Counted from the first letter of the stretch, positions 19,318 through 30,448 are shown. The stretch is DNA of 64,000 nt from an uncultured Pelagibacteraceae bacterium (GCA_902564295.1 CACFAO010000006.1:1-64000); one strand, 5' to 3'. Numbers and translations are program-made. The notes: generated by a model from the letters alone, not told the origin.

Positions 19318-20366
19318 ATGCCACTATTATCGTTGTCAATAATTACATAGATTTCACCTGTGCTATTTGTTTCAACATCTCGAACTCGACCAATCTTTTC
19401 AAATAGAATTGTTTCATTTCTTGCTTTTTTTCCATCAAATTCAAGTGAGATTAACTTTTGCGCTTTTAAACTTGTTATTAGTAATTTGTTTTTTAAATCA
19501 GGAAACAAGTCTCCTCCATAAAAGGTCATATCACTCACAGCAATTGAGGGAACCCACGTGTAAATTGGCTTTAAGAGTCCCTCTTTCCAGGCACTTCCAT
19601 CACCAATAATTGAACCATCATAATCAATACCGCCCCAAGCAACATCTGCCCAACCGTAATTAGTACCTGCCTCAACTTTTCCAAAAAAATCTCCACCTCT
19701 TGGACCATGATTAGTTATATATATCTCATTATCTTGAGGGTTTAAAATTATCCCCTGAGGGTTTCTTAAACCTATTTGATATATCTCAGGCAGCCAACCC
19801 TCATTCTCTATATACGGGTTATCTCTTGGTGCTGACCCATCTTTATTTATTCTGATCATCTTCCCAAAATAACTTGTGGGATCTTGTGCAACACTTCCAT
19901 ATCCGCGTTCACCTATACTTGCGTAGAGAAGGTCATCTTTAAACATTAGTCTTGATCCCCAATGGATATTGTTCCAAGAGGAACCTGATTGAAAAATATT
20001 TTCTATCTTACTAAAACTATCGTTTTCAATAAAACCTCTAGCTATTGAGGTGCTTGTTTTATTATCTCCTCTGTCTTCAGTATAACTAACAAAAATCTCA
20101 CCGTCTTTATAGACAATGTCTAGCATTCCAGCTTGCCAGTGCGGTTGAACAACTTTTAAATTATGAGGATAATTTTTTATTTCTTTTGTTGTTAAATTAA
20201 TTTGTAAAATTTCACCTGATTTTTGTGTAAGAAATAATTCATTATCATTAATAAAACTCATACCCCATGGCTTATTAAGTCCAGAGATTACTTTTTCTAA
20301 TTTGTATTCTGAAGCATGTAAATTAAAGGTGAAAGAAAGAAAAATTATTGAGATTAAAAATTTCAT
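19296..20366 (-). CDS. PQQ-dependent soluble aldose/sugar dehydrogenase-like, secreted
   Basis: Signal peptide; LNKPWGMSFI...GLRNPQGIILNP...NYGWADVAWG. Confidence 0.88.
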   Translation of the reverse strand: MKFLISIIFLSFTFNLHASEYKLEKVISGLNKPWGMSFINDNELFLTQKSGEILQINLTTKEIKNYPHNLKVVQPHWQAGMLDIVYKDGEIFVSYTEDRGDNKTSTSIARGFIENDSFSKIENIFQSGSSWNNIHWGSRLMFKDDLLYASIGERGYGSVAQDPTSYFGKMIRINKDGSAPRDNPYIENEGWLPEIYQIGLRNPQGIILNPQDNEIYITNHGPRGGDFFGKVEAGTNYGWADVAWGGIDYDGSIIGDGSAWKEGLLKPIYTWVPSIAVSDMTFYGGDLFPDLKNKLLITSLKAQKLISLEFDGKKARNETILFEKIGRVRDVETNSTGEIYVIIDNDNSGIWKLVSN

Positions 20367-20371
20367 TATTA

Positions 20372-20755
20372 TTAATTTAATCTATTTACCGCGTGCTCTT
20401 CTAATTGCTCTTTTGTAACAAAGTTTAAAGAATTTAAATGGCAGCTTTCAAGGTGTACTTTTGGCGCAACGCCTGCATCATATGCCTCTTTCCATCTCAA
20501 AGCGCAAAGACACCAACGATCCCCTTCTTTTAATCCAGGAAAATTGAATTCAGGTCTTGGTGTTGAGAGATCATTTCCTTTAGATTTACTGAATTTCAAA
20601 AAATCATCAGTCATTACTGCACAAACTACATGGCTTCCATAATCGTGATCGTCAGTATTGCAGAAACCATCTCTAAAATATCCTGTCATTGGATCATAGC
20701 AACAAGCTTCGATCTCATCACCAAATATGTTAGTCACCACCTCTTTTTCAGACAT
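20372..20755 (-). CDS. DUF2237-family protein
   Basis: TGYFRDGFCNTDDHDYGSHVVCAVMTDDFLKFSKSKGNDLSTP. Confidence 0.88.
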   Translation of the reverse strand: MSEKEVVTNIFGDEIEACCYDPMTGYFRDGFCNTDDHDYGSHVVCAVMTDDFLKFSKSKGNDLSTPRPEFNFPGLKEGDRWCLCALRWKEAYDAGVAPKVHLESCHLNSLNFVTKEQLEEHAVNRLN

Positions 20756-20764
20756 ACAAATTAC

Positions 20765-20980
20765 TTATACCAAAAGATATATATTACCAATTATAAACAA
20801 AGGGATTTGAAGTCCAAAATTTGTTAATATTGCTCGATCTGCAACCATGTACCCTACTATTGTCCATCCAATCGCACCTGTTCCATGAACAAATATATTT
20901 AAGGGATAAATATTTAAATTAGTTAGCAAAATACCAACCAAGATAAAAAAAGTACTGGCCCACTTAAGTCGATTAATCAT
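20765..20980 (-). CDS. small membrane protein
   Basis: 71 aa, about 2 TM. Confidence 0.55.
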   Translation of the reverse strand: MINRLKWASTFFILVGILLTNLNIYPLNIFVHGTGAIGWTIVGYMVADRAILTNFGLQIPLFIIGNIYLLV

Positions 20981-21075
20981 AATAATCCTTTCAAATAAAT
21001 AGCTGAAAAATCTGCTTGATTTAAAAAGCTCGATAAAGTCTAATACTCAAATTATTTATAAATCCGGGAAAAACA

Positions 21076-22053
21076 ATGATTAAAACAAAAATTACAGAAA
21101 TGTTCGAAATAGATCATCCAATTGTACAGGGCGGTATGCATTATGTTGGCTTTGCTGAAATGGCTGCTGCAGTTTCTAATGCAGGAGGCTTAGGAATAAT
21201 AACCGGGCTTACCCAAGCCAGTCCAAAAGATCTTGCGAACGAAATAGCTCGTTGCAAAGATATGACTAACAGGCCAATTGGTGTTAATTTGACTTTCCTT
21301 CCAGGTTTTGCAAACCCAGATTATCCTGGCTATATAGAGTCAATTGTCAAAGGTGGTGTAAAAATTGTAGAGACTGCCGGAAGAAGTCCTGAAAAATTTA
21401 TGCCACTTCTTAAAGATGCTGGAATAAAAGTAATACATAAGTGTACGTCTGTTAGACATGCTCTAAAAGCAGAAAAAATTGGATGCGACGCGGCGAGTGT
21501 TGACGGTTTTGAATGTGGTGGTCACCCTGGTGAAGATGATATTCCAAATATGATACTTTTACCTCGTGCTTTTGAAGAATTAAAAATTCCATTTATTGCT
21601 TCAGGTGGCATGGGTAATGGCCAACAACTCGTAGCTGCACTAGCCATGGGTGCTGAGGGTGTAAACATGGGAACTCGCTTTATTGCAACAAAAGAAGCTC
21701 CTGTTCATCAAAATGTAAAAGAGGCCCTAGTAAATGCAAGTGAACTTGATACTGAACTAATTATGCGACCATTAAGAAATACAGAAAGAGTTTTAAAGAA
21801 TGATGCAGTTACAAAAATACTCGAAAAAGAAAAATCTCTAGGAGATGAGATTCAAATACAAGATATTTTTGGTGAAGTTGCGGGTGTTTATCCAAAAATC
21901 ATGCAAGAAGGCGCGATGGATGCTGGCGCATGGAGTTGTGGTATGGTAGCTGGACTTATTCATGATATACCAACTTGTAAGGAACTAATTGAAAGAGTTG
22001 TTGCTGAAGCTGAAGAAATTATCGCATCAAGACTTTCTAAAATTGCTGTTTAA
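21076..22053 (+). CDS. nitronate monooxygenase / 2-nitropropane dioxygenase-like
   Basis: FEIDHPIVQGGM; DGFECGGHPGEDD; IASGGMGNGQQLVAALAMGAEGVNMGTRF. Confidence 0.92.
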   Translation: MIKTKITEMFEIDHPIVQGGMHYVGFAEMAAAVSNAGGLGIITGLTQASPKDLANEIARCKDMTNRPIGVNLTFLPGFANPDYPGYIESIVKGGVKIVETAGRSPEKFMPLLKDAGIKVIHKCTSVRHALKAEKIGCDAASVDGFECGGHPGEDDIPNMILLPRAFEELKIPFIASGGMGNGQQLVAALAMGAEGVNMGTRFIATKEAPVHQNVKEALVNASELDTELIMRPLRNTERVLKNDAVTKILEKEKSLGDEIQIQDIFGEVAGVYPKIMQEGAMDAGAWSCGMVAGLIHDIPTCKELIERVVAEAEEIIASRLSKIAV

Positions 22054-22129
22054 ATAAAAATAATATTTAAAAACTATTACCAAACATAGGTAATTATTTA
22101 TTATGGGAGTCTAATAGTATTCCATATCA

Positions 22130-22540
22130 ATGAATAGCAAGTACCATCAAGAAATTGTTAAAACAATAGAGTCTGCTCTAAGATTTTATGAAGAATATGA
22201 ACTAAATTTACCTCTCACAAACTTTATCTTCCAATCTCCTTTACATTGGAATGTGATGACAATAATTGCATTGGCAACTTTTGATCCCAATTATACAACT
22301 TCTTTTCAGCATTTATGCGAGTCTATTTCCCCTAAAACAGGGTCAAAATCTTCAATACAATCCATTATTGAGGCTGGAATACAGAAAGGGTTCATTAAAA
22401 AAACTCCCCTTCCTAAAGATAAGCGTATAAAAAGTTTAAAATTAACATCGACTGCTTTCAAGGATTATGAAAATTGGATTAAGGCAGATGCGGAGACATT
22501 CGGGCCATTAAATGGTGTTGCTATGAAAACCCCAAAGTAA
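22130..22540 (+). CDS. MarR-like winged-helix protein
   Basis: 136 aa; GFIKKTPLPKDKRIKSLKLTSTA wing-like segment. Confidence 0.55.
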   Translation: MNSKYHQEIVKTIESALRFYEEYELNLPLTNFIFQSPLHWNVMTIIALATFDPNYTTSFQHLCESISPKTGSKSSIQSIIEAGIQKGFIKKTPLPKDKRIKSLKLTSTAFKDYENWIKADAETFGPLNGVAMKTPK

Positions 22541-22541
22541 A

Positions 22542-22871
22542 ATGGTTATTAATTACAGTAAAATTTTTTTATTTGTTTTAATCTTATTGTTATCAGTTTA
22601 TATTTTTTTATTAAGCAATTTTCTTAATGCACTGGTATTTGCCGCATCTTGCATACTTGCATATTTTTCTGGATACGGGCTAAGAGAGTCATTAGTTAAT
22701 TCAAATATTTATCAGAAAACTTTAGGAACAACTTTTTGCTTAACTATTATTGGATTTATAACTTATGCAAATTTTGTTTTCGGAGAGAGTTCACTAGTTA
22801 ATGGCATTAATGTTGAAATGCTTTTTTGGTCAATTATTTTTTTGTTTAGATTAATTAATTTTTTCGATTAA
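22542..22871 (+). CDS. small membrane protein
   Basis: 109 aa hydrophobic. Confidence 0.55.
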   Translation: MVINYSKIFLFVLILLLSVYIFLLSNFLNALVFAASCILAYFSGYGLRESLVNSNIYQKTLGTTFCLTIIGFITYANFVFGESSLVNGINVEMLFWSIIFLFRLINFFD

Positions 22872-23691
22872 TTTTTTTTCTTGTACCGGGCCTAGGTGGA
22901 GTTTCCGCACCCCCTGCAAAACATTGAGCAATTGACATCCAATCATTTGCTATATCTCCTGAAACATTTAGATTAACATCTTTAATATTTCTTACCTGCG
23001 TAACAACTTGACAGAACTCTTCTGCCTTTCCTGTTATTTTGTTTTCATTTGAAGGATTATTAAACTCCCAAACCTCACCAGATGGCGCAGTTAATTCTAA
23101 TCTTGGAGTTTCTTGAGGGAGCTTTCTCTTATTTATCGTAAAACAGTATTTAAACGTGTTGTTTCCGATAATAACTATATTTTTAATACGATCCTTATTA
23201 ATTCTATCGACACCAAGTGTATCGTATAACTCTTGAGCATGCGCCCATGTTTCCATGTGTCTTGCGCTTATCGAAGATCTAGCACTCATGTCCGGACCCA
23301 TCCATTTAACTCTTTTTTTTGGATCAGCATTTGAAAATCGTTCAGTCATCTCCTCGTAATATGATTTCCAAGTATATAATAATTCTCTACCTTTAATTCC
23401 CTTAGTTATAGTTTCTTCAAACTGGTTCATCGTTGAACCCTTACCAAGCATTTCAAGTGCGCTGTTGGCAAAGTTTTTCCAATCATCTCCATCTTGAAGA
23501 GATAAATCTGCAGCATAATTCCATACATGAAGGTGGCCGATAACGTTGTTAAAGTTCCAACCTTTAAACTGAGTTTTTTCCTCATAATCACTATCACTTA
23601 AAGATGATAATAATTTGTAAACTGCATTGCTTTCATCACAAAAATCATAAGCTTGTTGTAATTCTAAATTTAGATCTGTCATTTTGACCAT
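22855..23691 (-). CDS. TIGR03084-like DinB/maleylpyruvate isomerase-type protein
   Basis: TQFKGWNFNNVIGHLHVWN; ARHMETWAHAQELYDTLGV. Confidence 0.75.
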   Translation of the reverse strand: MVKMTDLNLELQQAYDFCDESNAVYKLLSSLSDSDYEEKTQFKGWNFNNVIGHLHVWNYAADLSLQDGDDWKNFANSALEMLGKGSTMNQFEETITKGIKGRELLYTWKSYYEEMTERFSNADPKKRVKWMGPDMSARSSISARHMETWAHAQELYDTLGVDRINKDRIKNIVIIGNNTFKYCFTINKRKLPQETPRLELTAPSGEVWEFNNPSNENKITGKAEEFCQVVTQVRNIKDVNLNVSGDIANDWMSIAQCFAGGAETPPRPGTRKKINRKN

Positions 23692-24485
23692 TTCGGTTTA
23701 CGTTTCTCAATAAACGATGCAATGCCTTCTCTACCTTCATCGCTTAACATTCGTTCAGCAAAGCCTTTAGCAGCAAAATCTATCATTTCGCTTCTCCCTA
23801 GATTTCTTGTTGCTAGGACAATTTCTTTTGTAATTGCATTTGCTCCAGGAGCACAATTCATGACCCCTTTAATTATTTTAGATTCAATAGTTTTTAAATC
23901 ATTGGCATCTTTTGCTATAAAATCTGCCAATCCTATTTCAAACGCTTCTTTACCTGTGAACCGTGCTGCCGTAAGCATGATGCGTCTAGCTTTAGCTAAA
24001 CCTATTCTTTGTGCAACAAAGGGAGCAATTTGAGCAGGAGGTATTCCTAGAGTAGTTTCTGTTAAAGCAAATTTACAGTCTTCGGTCACTACTACAATAT
24101 CCCCGGCACAAAGCATTCCAAGACCACCAGCCATCGCTGCACCTTCAGCTAACATTACAACTGGCTTTGGATAAGAGTTTATCATATCAAAAAATGCACC
24201 AGTCAAAGCACTGGCTTCTTCAACATCTTTCATTCCCTGCTCTCCACCTTGAAAACCAGTTTTAAACATTTTTAAATCTCCGCCTGCACAGAATATTCCC
24301 CCTTCACCTCTCATGGTAACGCCTCTCACACCTAAGTCATCACGTGCTGCATCAAAAATATTTTTAATATCATCAGTTAACTCGCTGGTTAACGCGTTTC
24401 TTTTTTCTGGTTGATTGAATGAAATCGTTAACCATTCATTTTCTATATTTACTTTACAGGCTTTTGTTTCTGGCAATGTAGTCAT
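23679..24485 (-). CDS. enoyl-CoA hydratase/isomerase family protein
   Basis: FNQPEKRNALTSELTD; GGIFCAGGDLKMFK; EGAAMAGGLGMLCAGD. Confidence 0.92.
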   Translation of the reverse strand: MTTLPETKACKVNIENEWLTISFNQPEKRNALTSELTDDIKNIFDAARDDLGVRGVTMRGEGGIFCAGGDLKMFKTGFQGGEQGMKDVEEASALTGAFFDMINSYPKPVVMLAEGAAMAGGLGMLCAGDIVVVTEDCKFALTETTLGIPPAQIAPFVAQRIGLAKARRIMLTAARFTGKEAFEIGLADFIAKDANDLKTIESKIIKGVMNCAPGANAITKEIVLATRNLGRSEMIDFAAKGFAERMLSDEGREGIASFIEKRKPKWSK

Positions 24486-24487
24486 AC

Positions 24488-25618
24488 TTATAAATTGTTA
24501 ATAATTCTCAATGGTTCGTAATTATAAATGTTCTTTGTTCTTCTCATAGCAATATCTGTATTTTTTAGCATAAAATTTCTTAGTGATTTCAAAATTGGGT
24601 TTCCTAAATGATTTATATATCCCTGATATCTTGACATTCTTTTAATTGCATTAGTCCTACCAACCCTCAATTTTTCATAATTATTTCTTATAAAATTAAA
24701 ATCATCAGATTTGTTTATTAAATTTCCAAATATGTATGCATCCTCCAATGCCATAGCGCCTCCTTGACCCAAAAACGGCATCATTGGATGCGCCGAGTCT
24801 CCCAATAAAGTAATGTTACCATTTGAAAAAGAATTAAGAGATTTTCGATCATATAAACCCCATTTATAAACTTTATTTGAGGATTGAAATAATGATTTAA
24901 TGAAACTTCCATAGGATGAGAAGTCCTCTAATAAATCCTCATGACTTCCCTCTTCTCTCCAACTTTCATTATTTTTTATTTTACTTTTTTTTACTGCAAT
25001 AAAGCTTGTTTCGAGTTTTTCATTAACGGGGTAACAGACAATATGACTATTTTTACCAAGGTATATATTTATCCTTTTACTATCAGATGAACCAATACCT
25101 CTCCACGCAGCATAGCCTGAAAAAATAATTTTATCCTTTTTGATTTTATTTGTTCTAATTAGTGATTTTATCCCGTCACAGCCTGCAATGTAGTCGACAC
25201 TTATATTTTCCTGATTTTTGAAAACTAATTCTTTTTCTTTAATTATATCTGACAACTCATGATTGAATTTTATTTCTCCACCTAGATTAATAAACTTCTC
25301 ATACAGTTTATTAATTAAGACTTTTCTATTTGATGTAATCACTTCTCCAAATTCATTGATATTTACTTTTTTTATGACATTTCCCCGATCATCCCTCCAA
25401 GCAATATCTAATGGAGAGCAAGACTCCGCTCTAACAGCTTCTAAAATATCTATTTCATCTAGTATTTTACAAGCATTGGGAGTTAATGATATACCTGCAC
25501 CATATTCACTTAGTGCGCTTGATCTTTCAAAAATTACACATTCTTTACCAGATCCCTTTAGAACACAACCTAAAGTAAGACCAGATATGCCTCCGCCAAT
25601 TATACCGATTTTTTTCAC
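24488..25618 (-). CDS. FAD-dependent aromatic-ring monooxygenase-like
   Basis: GIIGGGISGLTLGCVL; LLGDSAHPMMPFLGQGGAMALEDA. Confidence 0.88.
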   Translation of the reverse strand: MKKIGIIGGGISGLTLGCVLKGSGKECVIFERSSALSEYGAGISLTPNACKILDEIDILEAVRAESCSPLDIAWRDDRGNVIKKVNINEFGEVITSNRKVLINKLYEKFINLGGEIKFNHELSDIIKEKELVFKNQENISVDYIAGCDGIKSLIRTNKIKKDKIIFSGYAAWRGIGSSDSKRINIYLGKNSHIVCYPVNEKLETSFIAVKKSKIKNNESWREEGSHEDLLEDFSSYGSFIKSLFQSSNKVYKWGLYDRKSLNSFSNGNITLLGDSAHPMMPFLGQGGAMALEDAYIFGNLINKSDDFNFIRNNYEKLRVGRTNAIKRMSRYQGYINHLGNPILKSLRNFMLKNTDIAMRRTKNIYNYEPLRIINNL

Positions 25619-26229
25619 TACTTTATTCCTATAAAAACAACAATTGTACGTTCAGCTTTCACTGAAAAGCTATCTCCATTTACTTCATTACTTATGCCAT
25701 GAGAAAAAGAATTCAATTTTTCGTTATTCAAATCATATTTTAATCCTTTTGTTTTAATTTTATTATCTGGCGACAATGAAATAATTGATATCGGTACATT
25801 TTTAGCCTTTATTTTTGTATTTTCTCTCACAAAGATTATTCGATAAAAACTTGTTATTAGTTCAATTTGCAAAATATCTGAGTAAGTGCTGGCTATTAGG
25901 ACATTTGCCATTGAATGATCTTCCCTCAAACCGCTACTTCCTAATATAACGACATTTTTAATACTATTCTCCTTGCAATAATCTAACGATTTTTCTAAAT
26001 CGGTTTTATTCTGATCGGATAATTCAACAACTTCTATTTTACTATCTAAATCATCAATTGTAGCGGAGTCAAGATCACCTAAAATTAGATTAGGCTGAAC
26101 TCCCAATTCTTTTAAATTTTCTGATCTAGCATCAATACTAATAAAGTAATCGTTACTATCTATTATCTTTTTTACGTAATTAGATTTTGACACTTTTCCG
26201 TTTGCAATTAAGACAGCGCTCTTTATCAA
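25618..26229 (-). CDS. thiamine pyrophosphokinase
   Basis: LGDLDSA; NKTDLEKSLDYC; LGSSGLREDHSMAN; SFSHGISNE. Confidence 0.88.
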   Translation of the reverse strand: MIKSAVLIANGKVSKSNYVKKIIDSNDYFISIDARSENLKELGVQPNLILGDLDSATIDDLDSKIEVVELSDQNKTDLEKSLDYCKENSIKNVVILGSSGLREDHSMANVLIASTYSDILQIELITSFYRIIFVRENTKIKAKNVPISIISLSPDNKIKTKGLKYDLNNEKLNSFSHGISNEVNGDSFSVKAERTIVVFIGIK

Positions 26230-26242
26230 GTTTATACCTTAA

Positions 26243-27400
26243 TTAGTAATTAATTGGTCCAGAAATTACTTCAAATCTCTCATTTTGAACTTGAAAGAAA
26301 TAAGAAATATTACTTCCTTGTCTTTGATCAGGATTAAACGTTACTGAGCCAAGTTTTAGTGGATCCTCGTAATCTTTAAGCGTCTCCATTGCCTCAACAA
26401 AACTATCAACTGTTAAATCTTTTCCTGCTCTTTCGATAGCTTCAACAACTATATCAGCAAAAATATATCCGTAGATGGCTCCAGTATTAGGCTCTGTTGC
26501 ATAAATAGATTTAAATTTATCCCACCATTTTTTTTCAATCTCATTAGCCGTATCGTAATAAGGAAATACGACAGAATTTAAACAGTACAGTCCATTCATT
26601 ACTCCATTTGGTTGTTCTGCCACAACTGTGTAATAACTTGCTGAAGTTGTCACAAAATCAACATCTGTCCAGTTTATTTCCTTTGCTTTCATAAATGGTA
26701 ATATTGTTGTTCGAACAATTGTTCCCATAGCTACTAAATCGCATCCTGCATTATAAAGTTTTTTTATTTGAGCAGTGAAATCAGTATCTGTGGGCTTTGC
26801 TGACGCACTCTCAACTAATGTCATATTCATTGCTGCAAGTTGATCATCCACAGCGTCAACTATTTCCTGTCCAAAGTCAGTATCTTCATACAAAACACAT
26901 ACTGACTTTCTATTGTTATTCTCAATAAGATATTTTAATCCTGTTCTAATCTGATCATAATATGTTGAACCTGATGTAAACTTCAAACGATCGTAGGGAT
27001 CAAACATTGATCGTGCAGCTGTAAGAGGAAATAAACTTGGTATATTCATTGCTATTTGATCAGACATCACTGCATTATTCATTGGCGTACCAAGAGAGCC
27101 CAACATAAAGCCAATTTTATCTTTTCTTAATAGTTTATTGGCCGCTTGAACCGCTCTTGGAACAGTATATTGGTGGTCTTCAACAATAAATTTTATTGTT
27201 CTGCCATAAGCTCCACCCGCTTGATTAAATTCATCAATTCGCATGTTTACACCATCAACACTTTGTTTTCCAATCATAGAGGCAGGTCCACTTAGATCAG
27301 TATGCATTCCAATTAAGATCTCATCTTCTGTAATCCCTTGGTCAGCAAATGATAAGCCAGAGACAAATAATGAAAGAAATAAATAAACAAAAATTTTCAT
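26243..27400 (-). CDS. livK: Leu/Ile/Val-type ABC substrate-binding protein (copy 2)
   Basis: Signal peptide; ILIGMHTDLSGPASMIGKQSVDGVNMRIDEFNQAGG. Confidence 0.9.
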   Translation of the reverse strand: MKIFVYLFLSLFVSGLSFADQGITEDEILIGMHTDLSGPASMIGKQSVDGVNMRIDEFNQAGGAYGRTIKFIVEDHQYTVPRAVQAANKLLRKDKIGFMLGSLGTPMNNAVMSDQIAMNIPSLFPLTAARSMFDPYDRLKFTSGSTYYDQIRTGLKYLIENNNRKSVCVLYEDTDFGQEIVDAVDDQLAAMNMTLVESASAKPTDTDFTAQIKKLYNAGCDLVAMGTIVRTTILPFMKAKEINWTDVDFVTTSASYYTVVAEQPNGVMNGLYCLNSVVFPYYDTANEIEKKWWDKFKSIYATEPNTGAIYGYIFADIVVEAIERAGKDLTVDSFVEAMETLKDYEDPLKLGSVTFNPDQRQGSNISYFFQVQNERFEVISGPINY

Positions 27401-28573
27401 TTAGTATGTATATTCTTTATTATCCATTTGGATAAAAGTTCCATTTTGAACTTCAAATAAATAAGCAACATTTGCACCTAGATGTTTCTCTGGGGACCAA
27501 GAAAGGACTGTGTCGCCAAAAGGTATTTTATAATCATTTATGCTCTCTAATGCGTTTAGGAAGCTATCTGTTGTTAAGTCACGGCCAGCAATTTCTAATG
27601 CTCTAGCAGTTATATCCATGTACATATAACCATAAGCTGAACCTATATTTGGTAAGTTCCCAAAAGTCGACTCATAGGTATCAATCCAATCACAAATCTT
27701 AGGAGTACAATTTGCTTTACTTGGAGTATCAAATTGAGCAAATGTATAAAATCCATCTGTAACTCCGTCAGGTTGCGATGCTATAACAGGGTGAAAACTT
27801 GCAACCTGGCCAAAAAATAATGCATCCCATTTCATCTGCCTAGCTTTTGTATAACCAAGAATTGTATCTTTTACAATTGTTCCCATTGCAACTGCTTCAC
27901 AACCTGCATTTTTTAATTTTGTAATCTGAGAAGTTAAGTCTGTATCAGTTGGCTTATTGGTTGCTTTTTCATGTAACTCTAAACCCATTTCGCTTAGTTG
28001 GTCTACAGTCGCTTCATATGTTTCTTGCCCAAAATCATTATCCTGATAAAGAACACAAATTTTATTTTTGCCTTTCTCATTGATTGCCCACTTAACACCA
28101 GCTCTAATTTGATCGTAATAACTTGAAAGAGCTCCAAATTTTAGACGATGCAAAGGATCAGTCATTGATCTTGCTGATGAGAGAGGAAACAAATTTGGTA
28201 TATCTTTTTTTTCTTGAGCTTCAAAAACGGCGTTGTTCATTGGAGTACCTAAACTTGCAACCATAAGAAATATTTTATCTTTATTTAAAAGCTTATTTGC
28301 TGCTTGGACTGCACGAGGAACTTGGTATTGATGATCTTCTGCGATAATTTTTAGCATTCTTCCGTGAATGCCTCCTGCTTTATTTATTTCATCAATTCTC
28401 ATTTGAACGCCTTCAACTGAATATTTGCCAAATGAAGAAACAGGCCCACTTATATCTGTATGCATGCCAAGAATGATTTCATCGTCTGATACACCTTGAG
28501 AATAAGAATTGTGGCCAATCGTTAAAAATAGTGCCAATAAAATTGAAAAAATTGAAAATCGCTTACTTATCAT
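27401..28573 (-). CDS. livK: Leu/Ile/Val-type ABC substrate-binding protein (copy 1)
   Basis: Signal peptide; IILGMHTDISGPVSSFGKYSVEGVQMRIDEINKAGG; paralog of neighbour. Confidence 0.9.
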   Translation of the reverse strand: MISKRFSIFSILLALFLTIGHNSYSQGVSDDEIILGMHTDISGPVSSFGKYSVEGVQMRIDEINKAGGIHGRMLKIIAEDHQYQVPRAVQAANKLLNKDKIFLMVASLGTPMNNAVFEAQEKKDIPNLFPLSSARSMTDPLHRLKFGALSSYYDQIRAGVKWAINEKGKNKICVLYQDNDFGQETYEATVDQLSEMGLELHEKATNKPTDTDLTSQITKLKNAGCEAVAMGTIVKDTILGYTKARQMKWDALFFGQVASFHPVIASQPDGVTDGFYTFAQFDTPSKANCTPKICDWIDTYESTFGNLPNIGSAYGYMYMDITARALEIAGRDLTTDSFLNALESINDYKIPFGDTVLSWSPEKHLGANVAYLFEVQNGTFIQMDNKEYTY

Positions 28574-28624
28574 CGTTTGCCCTCTTGAATTTAAAAGGAA
28601 ATCTTATTATTTCACAGAGGAAAA

Positions 28625-30448
28625 TCAAGCAGATTGATACATGCTTTCAATGATATCGCCGTATTTTTGATTTATGAATTTGCGTTTCAGCTTCATGGTC
28701 GGAGTGAGCTCATCGTCTTCAGCTGTTAATTGTATATCAATTAATGAGAATTTTTTTACATGTTCTACTGAAGCGAATTTTTTATTTACTTTATTGACCT
28801 CATCATCAATCAAGGTAACTATTTCCTCTGATTTACAGAGACTTTCAAAATTAGAAAATGGTATGTCATTGTCCTGAGCGTGTTTCATCACATTCTCTTC
28901 ATCTATCATTATTAGACATGACAAATACTTTCTTTTATCACCAATTACAACAGCATCTGATATGAATGGACTAAATTTTAATTCATTTTCTATTTCCGAG
29001 GGAGAGATATTTTTTCCACCAGCTGTAATGATTATGTCTTTTTTTCTGTCTGTAATTCTTAAATTTCCATAGTTATCAATTTCACCAACATCTCCTGTAT
29101 GCAGCCATCCGTCAATAAGTGTTTCTTTTGTTTGTTCAGGTTTATTTAAATATCCACAAAATACGCCTGGACCTTTAAACAAAATTTCTCCATCCTGCGC
29201 AATCCTTACCTCAGAATCATTAACGGCTCGGCCAACATGGCCTAATTTTATTTCTCTGGAGTAAAATGCAGTTCCAACTCCAGCAGTTTCTGTCATTCCC
29301 CATCCTTCTCTCATATCTATACCAAGTGAGAGATACCAATTTATGAGATCAGGTGATATAGGCGCAGCGCCACTTAGTGCGTAACGACAGTTATTCAAAC
29401 CGAGAAGTTTTTTTATATTTTTTAAAACCAGTTGATTACATATCCAATAAGATAATTTCAATGATAAAGGAGGTTCTTTTCCGTCTATGAAGTACTCTTT
29501 ATATTTAGAGCCAACATTTATTGAAAATTGATAGAAGAACTTGCCAACGAAAGTTGCATCTTTCATTAATATTGTAATCGATGAATAAAACTTTTCCCAA
29601 ATCCTTGGGACTGCAATAAATACCGTTGGAGAAACTTCTCGAATATTTTCAGGAACTGTATCAATACTTTCTGCAAAATTAACTACTGCGCCTGTTTTCA
29701 AAGGAATCATAACTGAAACCGACCGTTCTAATATATGACATAACGGGAGAAACGATAACTGTTCCTCGTGTTCCATAACATCAAAGATATCATATCCAGT
29801 ATTAATAGAATAAAGCAAGTTTGTATGATTAATCATTGCACCTTTTGATGGCCCTGTTGTACCTGATGTGTAAACTAAAATTGCAATGTCATCTGGACTT
29901 ACACTATTAACTAAACTCTCCCAAAGATCAGGGTTTTCTTGATCAGTTTTTTCACCAACTTTTAAAAATTCATCATAACTAATAACTTGGTCATCATGAA
30001 AGTCATTTAACCCTTCCATATCGTAGACAATAATTTGTCTTAGTGTAGGACACTCACCTCTTACTTCTAAAATTTTATCAAGTTGTTCTTCATTTTCAGC
30101 AAAATAAAATTTTGTCGCACTATCGTTTACTAGATACTTTACCTGTGCAGCCGAGTCTGTTGTATACACTCCACTAGAAATTCCTCCAGCACCGATTGTG
30201 CCCATATCAGTATAAAGCCACTCAGGGTTTCCCTCGCTTGCAATTGAAACCACATTACCTTTTTCTAGTCCTAGAGCGTGAAGAGCAAGACCAGTTAGTT
30301 TTGCTTTTTCTCCATAGTGAGACCATGAAATTTCTTGCCAAATACCAAGTTCTTTTTCTCTCATGGCAACTCTTCCTCCACGAGATTTAACTGAGTTCCA
30401 AAAAAGTCTTGGAATTGTATTTATCTCCACATTTTTTTCTTTTTCCAA
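28625..30448 (-). CDS. AMP-binding long-chain acyl-CoA synthetase
   Basis: ILVYTSGTTGPSKGAMI; GWLHTGDVGEIDNYGNLRITDRKKDIIITAGGKNISP. Confidence 0.93.
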   Translation of the reverse strand: MEKEKNVEINTIPRLFWNSVKSRGGRVAMREKELGIWQEISWSHYGEKAKLTGLALHALGLEKGNVVSIASEGNPEWLYTDMGTIGAGGISSGVYTTDSAAQVKYLVNDSATKFYFAENEEQLDKILEVRGECPTLRQIIVYDMEGLNDFHDDQVISYDEFLKVGEKTDQENPDLWESLVNSVSPDDIAILVYTSGTTGPSKGAMINHTNLLYSINTGYDIFDVMEHEEQLSFLPLCHILERSVSVMIPLKTGAVVNFAESIDTVPENIREVSPTVFIAVPRIWEKFYSSITILMKDATFVGKFFYQFSINVGSKYKEYFIDGKEPPLSLKLSYWICNQLVLKNIKKLLGLNNCRYALSGAAPISPDLINWYLSLGIDMREGWGMTETAGVGTAFYSREIKLGHVGRAVNDSEVRIAQDGEILFKGPGVFCGYLNKPEQTKETLIDGWLHTGDVGEIDNYGNLRITDRKKDIIITAGGKNISPSEIENELKFSPFISDAVVIGDKRKYLSCLIMIDEENVMKHAQDNDIPFSNFESLCKSEEIVTLIDDEVNKVNKKFASVEHVKKFSLIDIQLTAEDDELTPTMKLKRKFINQKYGDIIESMYQSA